Source: a virus. Taken from it: DNA of 43,018 nt. This document shows positions 9,267 through 17,137 of this stretch, piece by piece (the stretch's first letter is position 1; every line of letters begins with the position of its first letter). Both the position numbers and the translations under genes were made by a program. The DNA lies in the IMG/VR virus record IMGVR_UViG_3300013101_000022, positions 1 to 43,018 of that record. One strand, 5' to 3'. The notes beneath the pieces are model-generated. The model was not told the origin of the DNA. It saw nothing but the letters and a program-made list of their open reading frames with translations, and did not search any database.

Positions 9267-10069
9267 CATACTTAGACCGGGAGACATCGACAGAATCCGG
9301 CCAGCCGGTTGAACTTTATGTGTTCACAATTGGGGCGGAGGTTTTCTATTACACCTCAGCCGAAGACACGGTAACGTGGGCGGCGCAGCAGTACGTGTCG
9401 CGCCAGATCACCCGTACCGACCCCGCCCAAGCAGACGGGGATCGCAAGCAGGAACTGACCGTCACGCTCCAGTCGGAAGACCCGGTGTGCGCCCGGTTCA
9501 TCGGAGTGGTGCCGGGCCAATCAATGTTCTTGGACATCTTGCGCTTCCACCGCGCCGATACCCAGGCCGAGAATGTCTGGTCGGGCAAGATCATCGGCGT
9601 GAGCTTCAAGCTCCGGGGCGCAGTCTGCGAAATGAGCGGCATGACGAGCGAGGCCGCGCTGAACCGCACCATCCCCCGGTTCAAATACCAGGGCCTTTGT
9701 AACCACGTTTTGTACGACCTCAACTGCAAGATGCTGAAGGCCAGTTACCAACACACCAGCACCATCAGTGCTGTCGATGGGCGCACTGTAACCATCAACG
9801 GGATCAACACCGCCGAAGGTGACCAGTGGCCCGTGGGCGGGTACATAGATTTTGGCAGCTCAGATTATCGCCTGATCACGGCCCAGACGGGTGACGTGCT
9901 CTCGTTGATTCTGCCCTTCAGCGTGGACGTGGTCGGCCAGTCCGTGGACGTGTACGCGGGGTGCGACCATACGCTGGCAACTTGCGCCGCCAAATTTAGC
10001 AACAACCTGAACTATGGGGGCTACGCTTTCGTGCCCACACTCAACCCCTTCAATGCGAGTATCGTATGA
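9263..10069 (+). CDS. BR0599/DUF2163-family tail hub protein
   Basis: 268 residues from a GTG start overlapping the upstream stop. The C-terminal 'GCDHTLATCAAKFSN' with 'NYGGYAFVPTLNPF' is the signature of the phage BR0599 domain, and the N-terminal two thirds match the DUF2163 layout. Four cysteines (146, 155, 234, 241) are placed in two pairs, as in the hub protein of the Rhodobacter gene transfer agent, where the equivalent cysteines bind an iron-sulfur cluster. It probably forms the hub between distal tail and tip. ATGA overlap with the next gene. Confidence 0.8.
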   Translation: MTYLDRETSTESGQPVELYVFTIGAEVFYYTSAEDTVTWAAQQYVSRQITRTDPAQADGDRKQELTVTLQSEDPVCARFIGVVPGQSMFLDILRFHRADTQAENVWSGKIIGVSFKLRGAVCEMSGMTSEAALNRTIPRFKYQGLCNHVLYDLNCKMLKASYQHTSTISAVDGRTVTINGINTAEGDQWPVGGYIDFGSSDYRLITAQTGDVLSLILPFSVDVVGQSVDVYAGCDHTLATCAAKFSNNLNYGGYAFVPTLNPFNASIV

Positions 10070-12945
10070 TTTTTTGGATGCTACTTTTCTGGGTTGGCGC
10101 TTTTCTGCTCACTGAGATTCTGCGGCCCAAGCCCAACATGGAAGATGCCCGGCCCGCCGGTCAGGGCGACTTCCAATTTCCGACCGCAACCGAAGGCCGG
10201 GCCGTGCCTCTCATCTGGGGCAAGGTGAAGATCAAAGGCAGCAATGTCATCTGGTACGGCAACGTCCGTTCCGTGGCCATCACCGAAGACGTAAAGACCG
10301 GCTTGTTCAGTAGCGACACCGTCACTACCGGCCACAAGTATTACGTTGGACTCCAGTTCGCGCTTTGCCTTGGGCCGGGCGTTGTGTTGAAGGCCATTCG
10401 CGTCAACGAGAAGTCTCTTTGGAGCGGCACCAGGGCGGCCGAAAGTACCTTCAATGTTTCCAGGCTAAGCATCCTGGGTGGAAACGAATTTGGGTCTGGG
10501 GGTATCTCTGGTACGGTGGGTTTTTATCCTGGCGCCATCGATCAAAGCATCAACGCCTACTTGGCTGGCAAGCAGTCACCCAATGTTGCCTACCGGGGCA
10601 CCAGCTACGTTGTGTTCCAGGGCGGCTACATTGGCAACAGCCCCAACATCGTGCCGTGGGAATTTGAAGCAGAGCGATACCCAGACGGACTCAACATGGC
10701 CGCCGCTGACCCCGGCGCAGAAAACCCCACCAACGGCACAGCCAACCCTATGAACGTGATCTACGAAATCATGACGGATGACATCTGGGGTTTGGGCATA
10801 CCGTCCAGCGAGATTGACGTGGTTAATTTCCAGGACGCCGCCTCTGCCCTGTACGCAGAGGGTAATGGTTTCGCCATGCTCATGGACCGGGAAAAACAGG
10901 CCAGCGATATGATCAACGAAGTCGTCCGGCAGGTTGACGGCACGCTGTGGTTTGATCGCGGGGCCGGGCAGTGGAAGATGACTCTCATCCGCGACGGCTA
11001 CGACCCTGGCACGTTGCCGGAGTTCGATGAGAGTAACATACTGGAGCTGTCAGAGTACACGCGGCAGACCTGGGAAGAAACGACCAACGAAGTGCGGCTG
11101 AGTTACATCGACATTGACGACAACTACAAGGAAACTTATGCCTTCGCCCAAGACATGGGCAATCATCTTATCCAGGGCGGCAGTGTCGCGTCTGAAGTGC
11201 GATACCCCGGCGTACGGGACAAGGCGTTGGCCAACTCACTTGCGTGGCGTGAACTGCGCGTACTGACTTACCCGCTGTCCAAAATTACGGTCAAGATGAA
11301 CCGCGATGGATTTGCGCTTCGGCCCGGCTCGCTGTTCAAGTACAGCAACACCCGGCTGGGGATCGACGGCGTTGTTTACCGCGTGGGCCGGTTCGCGCCT
11401 GGTACGTTATTGAGCGGCGAAATAAATGTGTTCGCGGTCGAAGATATTTTCAGCACCGGGGTGGGCACGTTTGGTGACCCGGTAGGCAGTGGCTGGGTTG
11501 AGCCCAACGATGCGGCCGTGCCCGTTGTGAGCGCGGATACGGTTGTGTTTGAGGCCGGGCGGCAGATGGTTGTTCAAGACCCCTTCGCGCCCACGCTGGA
11601 GCCACGGGTATGGATGGGGGCACGGAACCCCGGCGGCGGCACCGTGCGCTTCCAGAGTTACCTTCGCACCGGTCCCAGCCATCCAACCAGCGGGGCGTTC
11701 ACGGAGGACGCTGAGGTGAGGGCGTTCTTGCGCGGGGCCAACCTCACCGCTGACGTGGAGGCCTATGCAGCCGTGTCTCTGCGGCCCACCAACGTGCTTA
11801 CGATTGACATGGAAATTGCTGACCCGGATGACATCAGCGACCTTCTGGTTGCCGGCAACAACGGTGACGTCGCGTCGTTGGTTAACATTGTGAAAATCAA
11901 CGATGAGATTTTGGGCTTTTTGAACCTCACTGACTTTGGCACGTTCTATCGCATGTCTGTCTTCTACCGGGGCCTGTTTAATACCAACCAAGCGGCCCAC
12001 TCCATTGGCGACACGGTTTGGTTCCTGGGCCAGACGGGCGGCAGCTTGACGCGGATCAGTATGGCAGACAGCCACGACGAAATGGGACTCCAGCTGCGCA
12101 GCGTGGACCTCTTGGAGGAAGTTGTTGAGGGACTCACGCCCGTGGAGGACGTGAGCTTGGTCCGGCTCTGGCGGCAACCGCTGCCCGTGCGCGATCCAGT
12201 TATAAATTCCACCTACGCTGACACCACGAACGTGAGCTTGGACGTACAGTACACCACGCCCACCGGCCGCCTGGGCGAAGATGCTTCGGCGTTGCTGCTG
12301 GAGTGCACGGTGCGGGACTGGCGCGTGGATGATGTTCGGACCGACCACGTCCTGACTGCCCAATACGAAGACGACGCCCCGGAGCTGGACTACGTGCTCA
12401 CCCTGGACCCGGCCGGTACACCGGCGGTGTTGGCGGCGTTGGTCATCACCGACCCCTGGGTCGACACCCAGGTTTGGGCCTTGCGCAACGACATGATAAT
12501 CGCCGTGGGTATTAACACGCCCATGCCCACTACCGCCAGCTTGTCAATTTCTCCTCGGCACACGCCGCCCGAAATTGGCACTGAGATCACCGGCGTGGCG
12601 TTGGTCCACGAGTTCGCAATTACCTCTGAACTCCACGACGATGATCTGCACGTGGGTGGCTTGGCGGCCAACACCGCCAGCGCCGCTATCAGTTTCACAG
12701 AGACGGGCGCATACGCTTTCGACATCAACACGGCCCTGCCGTCCAGCGGTATCTTGGAGGCCGATGTTGACGGCGGCGGATACGTGACCGTGATCGCGGC
12801 CGGGAACACAACCGGAACGCTGACCACCAGCGGCGGCGGCCCCTACAGCGTGGTGCTTCGGTTCACGGTAGCGCCCACCGACGACCAGTACTTCCGCATC
12901 ACCGGCCCCACGGCCGAAGATGGCAACGGCGTACTGCTCGCATAA
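10066..12945 (+). CDS. Tail tip / central fibre protein (gpJ/TipJ-like)
   Basis: 959 residues. It begins with a hydrophobic segment (residues 1-19), then a 'GRAVPLIWGKVKIKGSNVIW' segment at about 44-63, the pattern at the start of many GTA/YuA-type tip proteins. The middle ('NPMNVIYEIMTDDIWGLG', about 226-243; 'TLWFDRGAGQWKM', about 302-314) is the conserved core of phage tail tip attachment proteins; the C-terminal 300 residues are beta-rich modules likely facing outward and involved in host contact. Last gene of the tail block; about 80 non-coding bases follow. Confidence 0.8.
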   Translation: MIFWMLLFWVGAFLLTEILRPKPNMEDARPAGQGDFQFPTATEGRAVPLIWGKVKIKGSNVIWYGNVRSVAITEDVKTGLFSSDTVTTGHKYYVGLQFALCLGPGVVLKAIRVNEKSLWSGTRAAESTFNVSRLSILGGNEFGSGGISGTVGFYPGAIDQSINAYLAGKQSPNVAYRGTSYVVFQGGYIGNSPNIVPWEFEAERYPDGLNMAAADPGAENPTNGTANPMNVIYEIMTDDIWGLGIPSSEIDVVNFQDAASALYAEGNGFAMLMDREKQASDMINEVVRQVDGTLWFDRGAGQWKMTLIRDGYDPGTLPEFDESNILELSEYTRQTWEETTNEVRLSYIDIDDNYKETYAFAQDMGNHLIQGGSVASEVRYPGVRDKALANSLAWRELRVLTYPLSKITVKMNRDGFALRPGSLFKYSNTRLGIDGVVYRVGRFAPGTLLSGEINVFAVEDIFSTGVGTFGDPVGSGWVEPNDAAVPVVSADTVVFEAGRQMVVQDPFAPTLEPRVWMGARNPGGGTVRFQSYLRTGPSHPTSGAFTEDAEVRAFLRGANLTADVEAYAAVSLRPTNVLTIDMEIADPDDISDLLVAGNNGDVASLVNIVKINDEILGFLNLTDFGTFYRMSVFYRGLFNTNQAAHSIGDTVWFLGQTGGSLTRISMADSHDEMGLQLRSVDLLEEVVEGLTPVEDVSLVRLWRQPLPVRDPVINSTYADTTNVSLDVQYTTPTGRLGEDASALLLECTVRDWRVDDVRTDHVLTAQYEDDAPELDYVLTLDPAGTPAVLAALVITDPWVDTQVWALRNDMIIAVGINTPMPTTASLSISPRHTPPEIGTEITGVALVHEFAITSELHDDDLHVGGLAANTASAAISFTETGAYAFDINTALPSSGILEADVDGGGYVTVIAAGNTTGTLTTSGGGPYSVVLRFTVAPTDDQYFRITGPTAEDGNGVLLA

Positions 12946-12950
12946 AAAGG

Positions 12951-12979
12951 TTGTCGAGGGCGTGCCGATAGACTATGGT
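12951..12979 (+). promoter_or_regulatory. Possible sigma70-like promoter for the lysis cassette
   Basis: TTGTCG at 12951-12956 and TATGGT at 12974-12979 are separated by 17 bases in the only sizeable gap of the rightward block. Each hexamer matches four of six consensus bases. Prediction only. Confidence 0.35.
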
Positions 12980-13023
12980 ATCGACGTTGGTTTTTGAGAC
13001 CACTTCTAACAAGGAGCAGAACA

Positions 13024-13260
13024 ATGGCGTACAACAAAGATCAGGTACAGGCCCTGGGCGCGAAGATCGTTGACATGGTCAACGCGGTCGCCGACGGGGT
13101 TGACGTTTCCGACGTGAGCGTCGGCATGGATTTACTGGCGGCCTTCATGTCGGCCAGTGATGAGATTGCGACAGACAAAGACGCGGCTGTTTTGGACATC
13201 GTGGCTGGGGCAACCAGCGCGTTTGCTGACCAGCGCCGCAACCCCGAGGTGCCGGCATAA
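13024..13260 (+). CDS. Small acidic protein of unknown function
   Basis: 78 residues from the ATG behind AAGGAG (13012-13017); the in-frame start at 12994 has no comparable site. The protein is helical, Ala/Asp/Val-rich, without Cys, Trp or a convincing membrane segment. It overlaps the next gene by one base (TAATG), so it is translated with the lysis-cassette membrane genes. Not recognised; it may be a virion or lysis accessory protein. Confidence 0.6.
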   Translation: MAYNKDQVQALGAKIVDMVNAVADGVDVSDVSVGMDLLAAFMSASDEIATDKDAAVLDIVAGATSAFADQRRNPEVPA

Positions 13261-13589
13261 TGTTTGCCGAATTATTTGGTGGGCTGTTGACGGGCGTTAC
13301 TGAAGTTTTTCAGGTCGCCGGGCCAGCCCTTGTTTCGGGGGCCGTGATGAAGCACGGCATCCGCAAGCTGCCCAACAATGCCATCCCCGCGATCAACGGC
13401 GTGCTGGGCTTGGGCCTGGCGCTGCTGTCGGGCGCAGACGTTGGCACCGCCGCCCAGGCTGGCGTACTCACCGCCGTCGGTGGTACGGGCACGCACCAGC
13501 TTCTGAAGATCACAACTCGCAAATTATTGAGTGGCCGGATGAACGGCGCTTCTCGGAAAGTTGGCCCCGGTGACCAGCTCTCGATCTAG
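13260..13589 (+). CDS. Small membrane protein, possible holin
   Basis: 109 residues. Hydrophobic stretches at about 4-30 and 40-75 (Gly/Ala/Leu-rich, with 'GVLGLGLALLSGADVG') are followed by a basic, polar C-terminus (residues 82-109, 'RKLLSGRMNG'). A short, two-segment, positively tailed protein just ahead of the endolysin fits a holin, but no holin family signature is recognised. TAATG coupling to the upstream gene. Confidence 0.5.
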   Translation: MFAELFGGLLTGVTEVFQVAGPALVSGAVMKHGIRKLPNNAIPAINGVLGLGLALLSGADVGTAAQAGVLTAVGGTGTHQLLKITTRKLLSGRMNGASRKVGPGDQLSI

Positions 13590-13598
13590 GAGAACACG

Positions 13599-13970
13599 AT
13601 GACTGTGCCCACGTCTTTAGCGCCGACCGAATACGGGTTGATCGGGTTCCTCCTGATTTTGGTCTGGAAAGTTTTGGGCGTGGGCCAGCAACTATTTCTC
13701 GCCCGGCGGGGCGCGGGTGACAGCCTTCCGTACCCCTGTGCGAAGGACCCAGTTCACTTCCAACGAATAAAAGAAATGCATCAAATGGCCAAAGCAGACG
13801 AGACCGACAAAGCACGCGGCATGTACGGCTGCCAGTGGAAGGATCGCGATGAAGTTCGTGACCTTCTGGAGCTGATGCGAAAGTCAATCCACGCCTCCAA
13901 TAATCAAACACACGCCATCAAAGCTCTCACCGATGAAATGAGACTCGAAAGGAACGGCCGCACGCCATGA
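13599..13970 (+). CDS. Membrane-anchored helical protein, possible spanin or holin partner
   Basis: 123 residues behind AGGAG. One N-terminal membrane segment (about residues 13-35) is followed by a charged helical region (about 52-118). A membrane anchor with a long soluble helix is the layout of inner-membrane spanins, but the helix is interrupted by Pro and Cys residues (47, 77), so the call is tentative. ATGA overlap with the endolysin gene links it to lysis. Confidence 0.5.
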   Translation: MTVPTSLAPTEYGLIGFLLILVWKVLGVGQQLFLARRGAGDSLPYPCAKDPVHFQRIKEMHQMAKADETDKARGMYGCQWKDRDEVRDLLELMRKSIHASNNQTHAIKALTDEMRLERNGRTP

Positions 13971-14515
13971 ACATTGAAGTGCTGGACCGAATCTTGAAGA
14001 CCGAGGGCGGCTACGTCAACGACTCAACTGACCGGGGCGGGGAAACCTTCTGCGGCGTGAGTCGCCACAACTGGCCGGGGTGGCGCGGGTGGCTGGTGGT
14101 GGATGAACAAAAGCCCGACGGCACGCCCAAGTTGACTCCCCAACTCAAGGGCATGCTGGCCACGTTCTATCGCGAGAATTTCTGGGACCGTCTCCACTGT
14201 GAATCGTTCTCCGCGTCTCTCGCCTATGAGGTGTTTGACATGGCGGTGAATTTGGGCGTAGGCAGAACCGGGGCCTTGCTCCAAGAGGCGCTGAACCTTC
14301 TGAACCGAAATGAGAAAAGCTGGGAGGAGATTGCCCAGGACGGGCAGGTGGGACCCAAGACCTTAGCCGTCCTACGGGTTGCCCTCAACAGCGCGGGCGG
14401 GGAGGCGCACCTGCAGCGCGTGCTAGCGGCCCTCCAGGGTGAGCACTACCTCAAGCTGGTCCGGCGCCAACCCAAGCAGGAGCGGTTCTTGCGAGGGTGG
14501 CTCAAAAGGGCCTAA
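13967..14515 (+). CDS. Endolysin, GH108 muramidase with PG_binding_3 domain
   Basis: 182 residues, the usual length of these enzymes. The N-terminal 'KTEGGYVND..DRGGETFCGVS' region (residues 11-32) is the GH108 signature, with Glu13 as the likely catalytic acid. The C-terminal half ('FWDRLHCESF', 'FDMAVNLGVGR', 'DGQVGPKTL') matches the peptidoglycan-binding PG_binding_3 domain. It would cleave the glycan backbone of murein at the end of infection. No signal peptide is seen, so export would depend on a holin. Last gene of the rightward block. Confidence 0.93.
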   Translation: MNIEVLDRILKTEGGYVNDSTDRGGETFCGVSRHNWPGWRGWLVVDEQKPDGTPKLTPQLKGMLATFYRENFWDRLHCESFSASLAYEVFDMAVNLGVGRTGALLQEALNLLNRNEKSWEEIAQDGQVGPKTLAVLRVALNSAGGEAHLQRVLAALQGEHYLKLVRRQPKQERFLRGWLKRA

Positions 14516-14540
14516 AAGGCCCCGTTCCCCAGCCCTCCAC

Positions 14541-14560
14541 CCCCGCGTTGCTTAGCGGGG
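14541..14560. terminator. Hairpin between convergent gene blocks
   Basis: A 6-bp perfect stem CCCCGC/GCGGGG with an 8-base loop lies in the 70-base gap between the convergent endolysin and a leftward membrane gene. It lacks a T tract on either side, so it may need Rho or act as a transcript 3' end. Weak call. Confidence 0.4.
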
Positions 14561-14585
14561 CAGCTAGGGCGCTTAGATTTGAGAT

Positions 14586-14768
14586 TCAAGAACCCCCGCC
14601 ACCACGGAATAACCGGGCCAGAGCCTTGATCAGGTCACTGGGCTTTTCGCCCATGAGACGGAAGCAGATGGAGACGACGAGCGCCGCCCCGGCCCACGGG
14701 GCCAGAGTCGTCAACACGTCAATCAGGCGGGTCAAGGCTTCGGCGGTTTCCAAGTTCATGTTGTTCAT
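14586..14768 (-). CDS. Small one-span membrane protein
   Basis: 60 residues from the ATG at 14768 (weak ACGAG upstream; a TTG at 14783 and an ATG at 14759 are alternatives). One membrane segment at about residues 20-38 (ends 'ALVVSICFRLM') is flanked by a short acidic N-terminus and a basic Gly-ended C-terminus. Its 5' end overlaps the next upstream gene by 50 bases in another frame. Last gene of the leftward half; holin-like or superinfection-related roles are possible but nothing decides. Confidence 0.55.
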   Translation of the reverse strand: MNNMNLETAEALTRLIDVLTTLAPWAGAALVVSICFRLMGEKPSDLIKALARLFRGGGGS

Positions 14769-14907
14769 TTTTAAACTCGTCAATCAACGTGGCCTGCAAC
14801 AGCCGGTCATTCGTGTCCAGTCGCGCTTCAAGATGGTCCAGCCGGATCAAAAGACCGGCCACTACCAAGAATAAAACTGCGACAAGAATTAGGTTGAGAA
14901 TCCACAT
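14719..14907 (-). CDS. Small membrane-anchored coiled-coil protein
   Basis: 62 residues behind AAGGAG (spacing about 10). An N-terminal membrane helix (residues 3-21) is followed by a charged heptad-like stretch (23-50, 'RLDHLEARLDTNDRLL'). This resembles inner-membrane spanins or small holin partners, and the overlapping downstream frame encodes another membrane peptide, an arrangement reminiscent of nested Rz/Rz1 genes, although the downstream product shows no lipobox. Confidence 0.6.
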   Translation of the reverse strand: MWILNLILVAVLFLVVAGLLIRLDHLEARLDTNDRLLQATLIDEFKNEQHELGNRRSLDPPD

Positions 14908-15000
14908 GGTGTCTTTGCTCCTTGGGGAGCGAGACCGGTGCCGCCTTGGGTGGGGGGATTGGAGGGAACACCCGCAGCAACGACCGGCCTCGCGTTACGT

Positions 15001-15393
15001 TTAATCGTCCACGAAAGGTTTGCCGCCAGTGCCGGGCGCGGGCGGAATTGGAATGTAAGAATCGGACCATTCGCTGAGTGGCCCAGTTTGCCCCCAGATG
15101 TCAGTCGCGCTCACGGCCACCGAAGATGGAACGCCGATCAACAAGCTCACATAAGCTGACGCCGTGTCGGCCACAGCGTGCGGCGCGGCCTCCACGCCAT
15201 AGAGCATGGTGTCACTGGGCGTGGCGATGAAGATATTGTATTCCTTGATCCAGCCGTCCAAGGTCTCGGTGCCGCCGCTCGTTGAGTCCGGCTGGGTCCA
15301 CTTGAACAGGTGGAGCGATCGGTCCTGCGCCCCCGCGCTGCTGGCCAGAAGTATGGCCACCAATACGAGCGCCAACGTCAGTCGTCTCATCAT
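15001..15393 (-). CDS. Secreted protein with signal peptide
   Basis: 130 residues starting at tandem ATGs (15393/15390) behind GAGGAGG. The first 23 residues are a clear Sec signal peptide ('MMRRLTLALVLVAILLA', then 'AGA' before Gln), no lipobox. The mature part is Ser/Thr/Asp-rich and beta-like, with 'GWIKEYNIFIATPSDT' and 'VSATDIWGQTGPLSEWS', resembling a fibronectin type III fold. A phage protein exported to the periplasm or surface could block re-infection or assist lysis. The ~90 bases upstream contain a promoter-like pair. Confidence 0.7.
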   Translation of the reverse strand: MMRRLTLALVLVAILLASSAGAQDRSLHLFKWTQPDSTSGGTETLDGWIKEYNIFIATPSDTMLYGVEAAPHAVADTASAYVSLLIGVPSSVAVSATDIWGQTGPLSEWSDSYIPIPPAPGTGGKPFVDD

Positions 15394-15439
15394 GAATCTT
15401 CCTCCTCGGAAATAAGGGAACGCGGTTTTCCGCTTCTGG

Positions 15440-15468
15440 AACTTAGCTTGGATATTGCCCCCCGTCAA
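15440..15468 (-). promoter_or_regulatory. Possible leftward promoter
   Basis: On the minus strand, TTGACG (15463-15468) and TAAGTT (15440-15445) are separated by 17 bases, in the gap upstream of the secreted-protein gene. The -35 is strong, the -10 weak. Confidence 0.35.
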
Positions 15469-15478
15469 GCGTGACCTC

Positions 15479-15853
15479 CTACCATAGTTTGGACACGGAG
15501 TCCCACAGCTTGATCCGGCTGAGGTTCACCCCGTCTCGTTGGGCGTGAGCCTTGACCTCGCTCCACCACTTTCCTTTTGTGAGCTGGCTGAAGGGCAGCA
15601 CCACCTCGCAATATCTCTCGGTGCCGTCGTCGTCACGGAAGATGCCCCGGCAATAACTGATGTCCCAGAACGGGAACCCCGCGTCGGTCAGCATGCGGAA
15701 GCGTTCCAGCCGAAGCAGCCGACAGTCGGCCCAATCAATCCGGTTGGCGGCGGCCTCGTCCAGGCACGCCCGCCCTTCGTCTGTGAGATAGAAGTTGCCG
15801 ATGCCGTTGGTCTCGTCTGGGTAGTTGTTCGGGTCGTCGTATCGTCCAGTCAT
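15479..15853 (-). CDS. Hypothetical protein with winged-helix-like N-terminal stretch
   Basis: 124 residues from the ATG that overlaps the upstream stop (ATGA at 15850-15853); a longer upstream frame would run through two other genes. Residues 20-35 ('NFYLTDEGRACLDEAA') resemble the C-terminal wing of winged-helix DNA-binding folds; the rest has several Arg/Asp/Trp residues and three Cys. Not recognised. Translationally coupled with four upstream genes of the 17.4-15.5 kb array. Confidence 0.6.
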   Translation of the reverse strand: MTGRYDDPNNYPDETNGIGNFYLTDEGRACLDEAAANRIDWADCRLLRLERFRMLTDAGFPFWDISYCRGIFRDDDGTERYCEVVLPFSQLTKGKWWSEVKAHAQRDGVNLSRIKLWDSVSKLW

Positions 15854-16059
15854 CTTATTATCTCCAGTGCCCGGTGCAGGGCTTTGTACTTGGTGAGTTG
15901 GGTAGTGGCGGTGGGCTCGCCGTAGCGTGCGCTGGGGTAGCCGGGGTTCAACCGGCGGCACACCGTAGCCAGCCACGCCCCGCTGGGCAGCTGGGCTACG
16001 TTGACAACAAAGCCCCGGCGCTCGTAGGTGAAATATTGGAGGTCCATATAGCCGTTCAT
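15850..16059 (-). CDS. Hypothetical small protein
   Basis: 69 residues from the ATG at 16059, chosen because GGAGGT stands 6 bases upstream and the upstream gene ends there (overlap of 4). Basic, with 'FVVNVAQLPSGAWLATV' in the middle and a helical C-terminus. No domain recognised. Confidence 0.55.
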   Translation of the reverse strand: MNGYMDLQYFTYERRGFVVNVAQLPSGAWLATVCRRLNPGYPSARYGEPTATTQLTKYKALHRALEIIR

Positions 16060-16268
16060 GATTGACCTCCATCGATGCCCCACCAGGTCCAAACTTCGCC
16101 GCACTGATCGCACTCACCGGGGGTGCCGTCGTCTTCGCCTTCAAAGTCGGCGGCCGCGCCCAGGTCCAGCCCACACCCAGGGCAGGTGAACGGGCGGCAC
16201 TCACTCTGGGCTGCCCGGTTCATCATGCCCATGTCTCCTGCGTCTTCGTTGCCGTGCCAGTCGTTCAT
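16056..16268 (-). CDS. Small zinc-ribbon protein
   Basis: 70 residues from the ATG at 16268 behind GGAGGAT. Two CxxC knuckles ('CPGC' at about 32-35 and 'CDQC' at about 53-56) in an otherwise acidic, Gly-rich protein make a zinc ribbon likely. ATGA overlaps on both sides. Such peptides may bind nucleic acid or host protein; no specific role can be read. Confidence 0.65.
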   Translation of the reverse strand: MNDWHGNEDAGDMGMMNRAAQSECRPFTCPGCGLDLGAAADFEGEDDGTPGECDQCGEVWTWWGIDGGQS

Positions 16269-16765
16269 GACATATCCTCCACGATGACGTAGGTGCAGCT
16301 CAACCGGGCGGCCGCTGCCACCGCTGAGTGGATGCTGAAATCCTCGCGGGGGGCACCGTAGTAGTGAACCGAAAATTCGCTGCACCAGGCCATGAGCTGG
16401 GCGCAGTCGCTGTCCCAATTCTCGCCCACGATACCCAGCGCGTCTTCGACCTCACAGACGGTGAGCACGGTCACGCCGCCCTCCACCTGGATGTCGGGGT
16501 TGGGCGTGAAGTTGGACGGGTGGGTGCCGCTGGATTCGCCGTTGTCGTGCGCCAAGATAAAGTTCAACGCCCAAACCTCGCGGGTGCGTTGCGTCTCAGG
16601 CAGGGCGTGGGGCTTGCCGTCGGCGCCAACCAGCCCACCCTGAGCGAGCTGCTCAGCGTGGGTGTCGATGGCGTTGACGAGGGCGCTGGCAAAAGTCAGC
16701 GGGTCGCGGTCCATGAATTCTTGGAGACGGGTTTTCAGCTCGCGGGTGAGTGTTTGGTTTTTCAT
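16265..16765 (-). CDS. Hypothetical protein
   Basis: 166 residues, ATG with AGGAGG-poor upstream but at a tight junction (one base after the preceding stop). N-terminal helices ('LTRELKTRLQEFMDRDP'), a His/Asn-containing middle ('NFILAHDNGESSGTHPSNF') and a C-terminal Ala-rich helix. Four Cys are scattered. Not recognised. Confidence 0.6.
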   Translation of the reverse strand: MKNQTLTRELKTRLQEFMDRDPLTFASALVNAIDTHAEQLAQGGLVGADGKPHALPETQRTREVWALNFILAHDNGESSGTHPSNFTPNPDIQVEGGVTVLTVCEVEDALGIVGENWDSDCAQLMAWCSEFSVHYYGAPREDFSIHSAVAAAARLSCTYVIVEDMS

Positions 16766-16766
16766 G

Positions 16767-17081
16767 TTAGCCCTCCCAGACTGAGATTGAGTAGCTGTTC
16801 TGGCACTCGAAGAAAACGCGGCTGTTGCGTTCGATGGTTTGGACCTGGCTGAACCAAGGGTTGTTCTGGCTGTAGCGGCCGTTCTCCCCGGCGTAGATTT
16901 GAGCGCCGCCGGTGAGGGCTACCGACCACTCAAACGGGCCGCCTTCCCAGATGACCAAAACGGTGTCTTCGTACTCGTCCAGGTGGACGGTGACTTCGTC
17001 GCCCATGGGGCAGCATTTTTTGTTCAAGAGGGCGGCAAGTTTTTTGGCGGCGGTGTAGCGTTTGCTGAGTAAGCGTTTCAT
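16767..17081 (-). CDS. Hypothetical protein
   Basis: 104 residues behind the repeated AAAGGAAAAA leader. Basic N-terminal helix (residues 1-22), then a beta-rich acidic core with Trp and Tyr ('VLVIWEGGPFEWSVAL'). No family recognised. Member of the leftward array following the promoter-like element at 17481. Confidence 0.6.
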   Translation of the reverse strand: MKRLLSKRYTAAKKLAALLNKKCCPMGDEVTVHLDEYEDTVLVIWEGGPFEWSVALTGGAQIYAGENGRYSQNNPWFSQVQTIERNSRVFFECQNSYSISVWEG

Positions 17082-17082
17082 T

Positions 17083-17129
17083 ATTTTTTCCTTTGGATCG
17101 GGTTTTGGTTTGGGGGCCTTGCGGCCCCC
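17083..17129 (-). promoter_or_regulatory. Leader hairpin plus repeated ribosome-binding site
   Basis: On the minus strand a perfect 7-bp stem GGGGGCC/TTGC loop (17112-17129) is followed by CCCGATCCAAAGGAAAAA and the start codon. The same hairpin-then-CCCGAT(C/A)AAAGGAAAA layout is present at 17440, 38181, 41484 and, diverged, 42003, suggesting a common leader for stability or translation. Confidence 0.6.
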
Positions 17130-17137
17130 GTGAATCG

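Noticed and set aside
14497-14874. 125-codon rightward frame after the endolysin
   Set aside because: No ribosome-binding site, composition unlike neighbours, and antisense to two small leftward genes with good membrane features.
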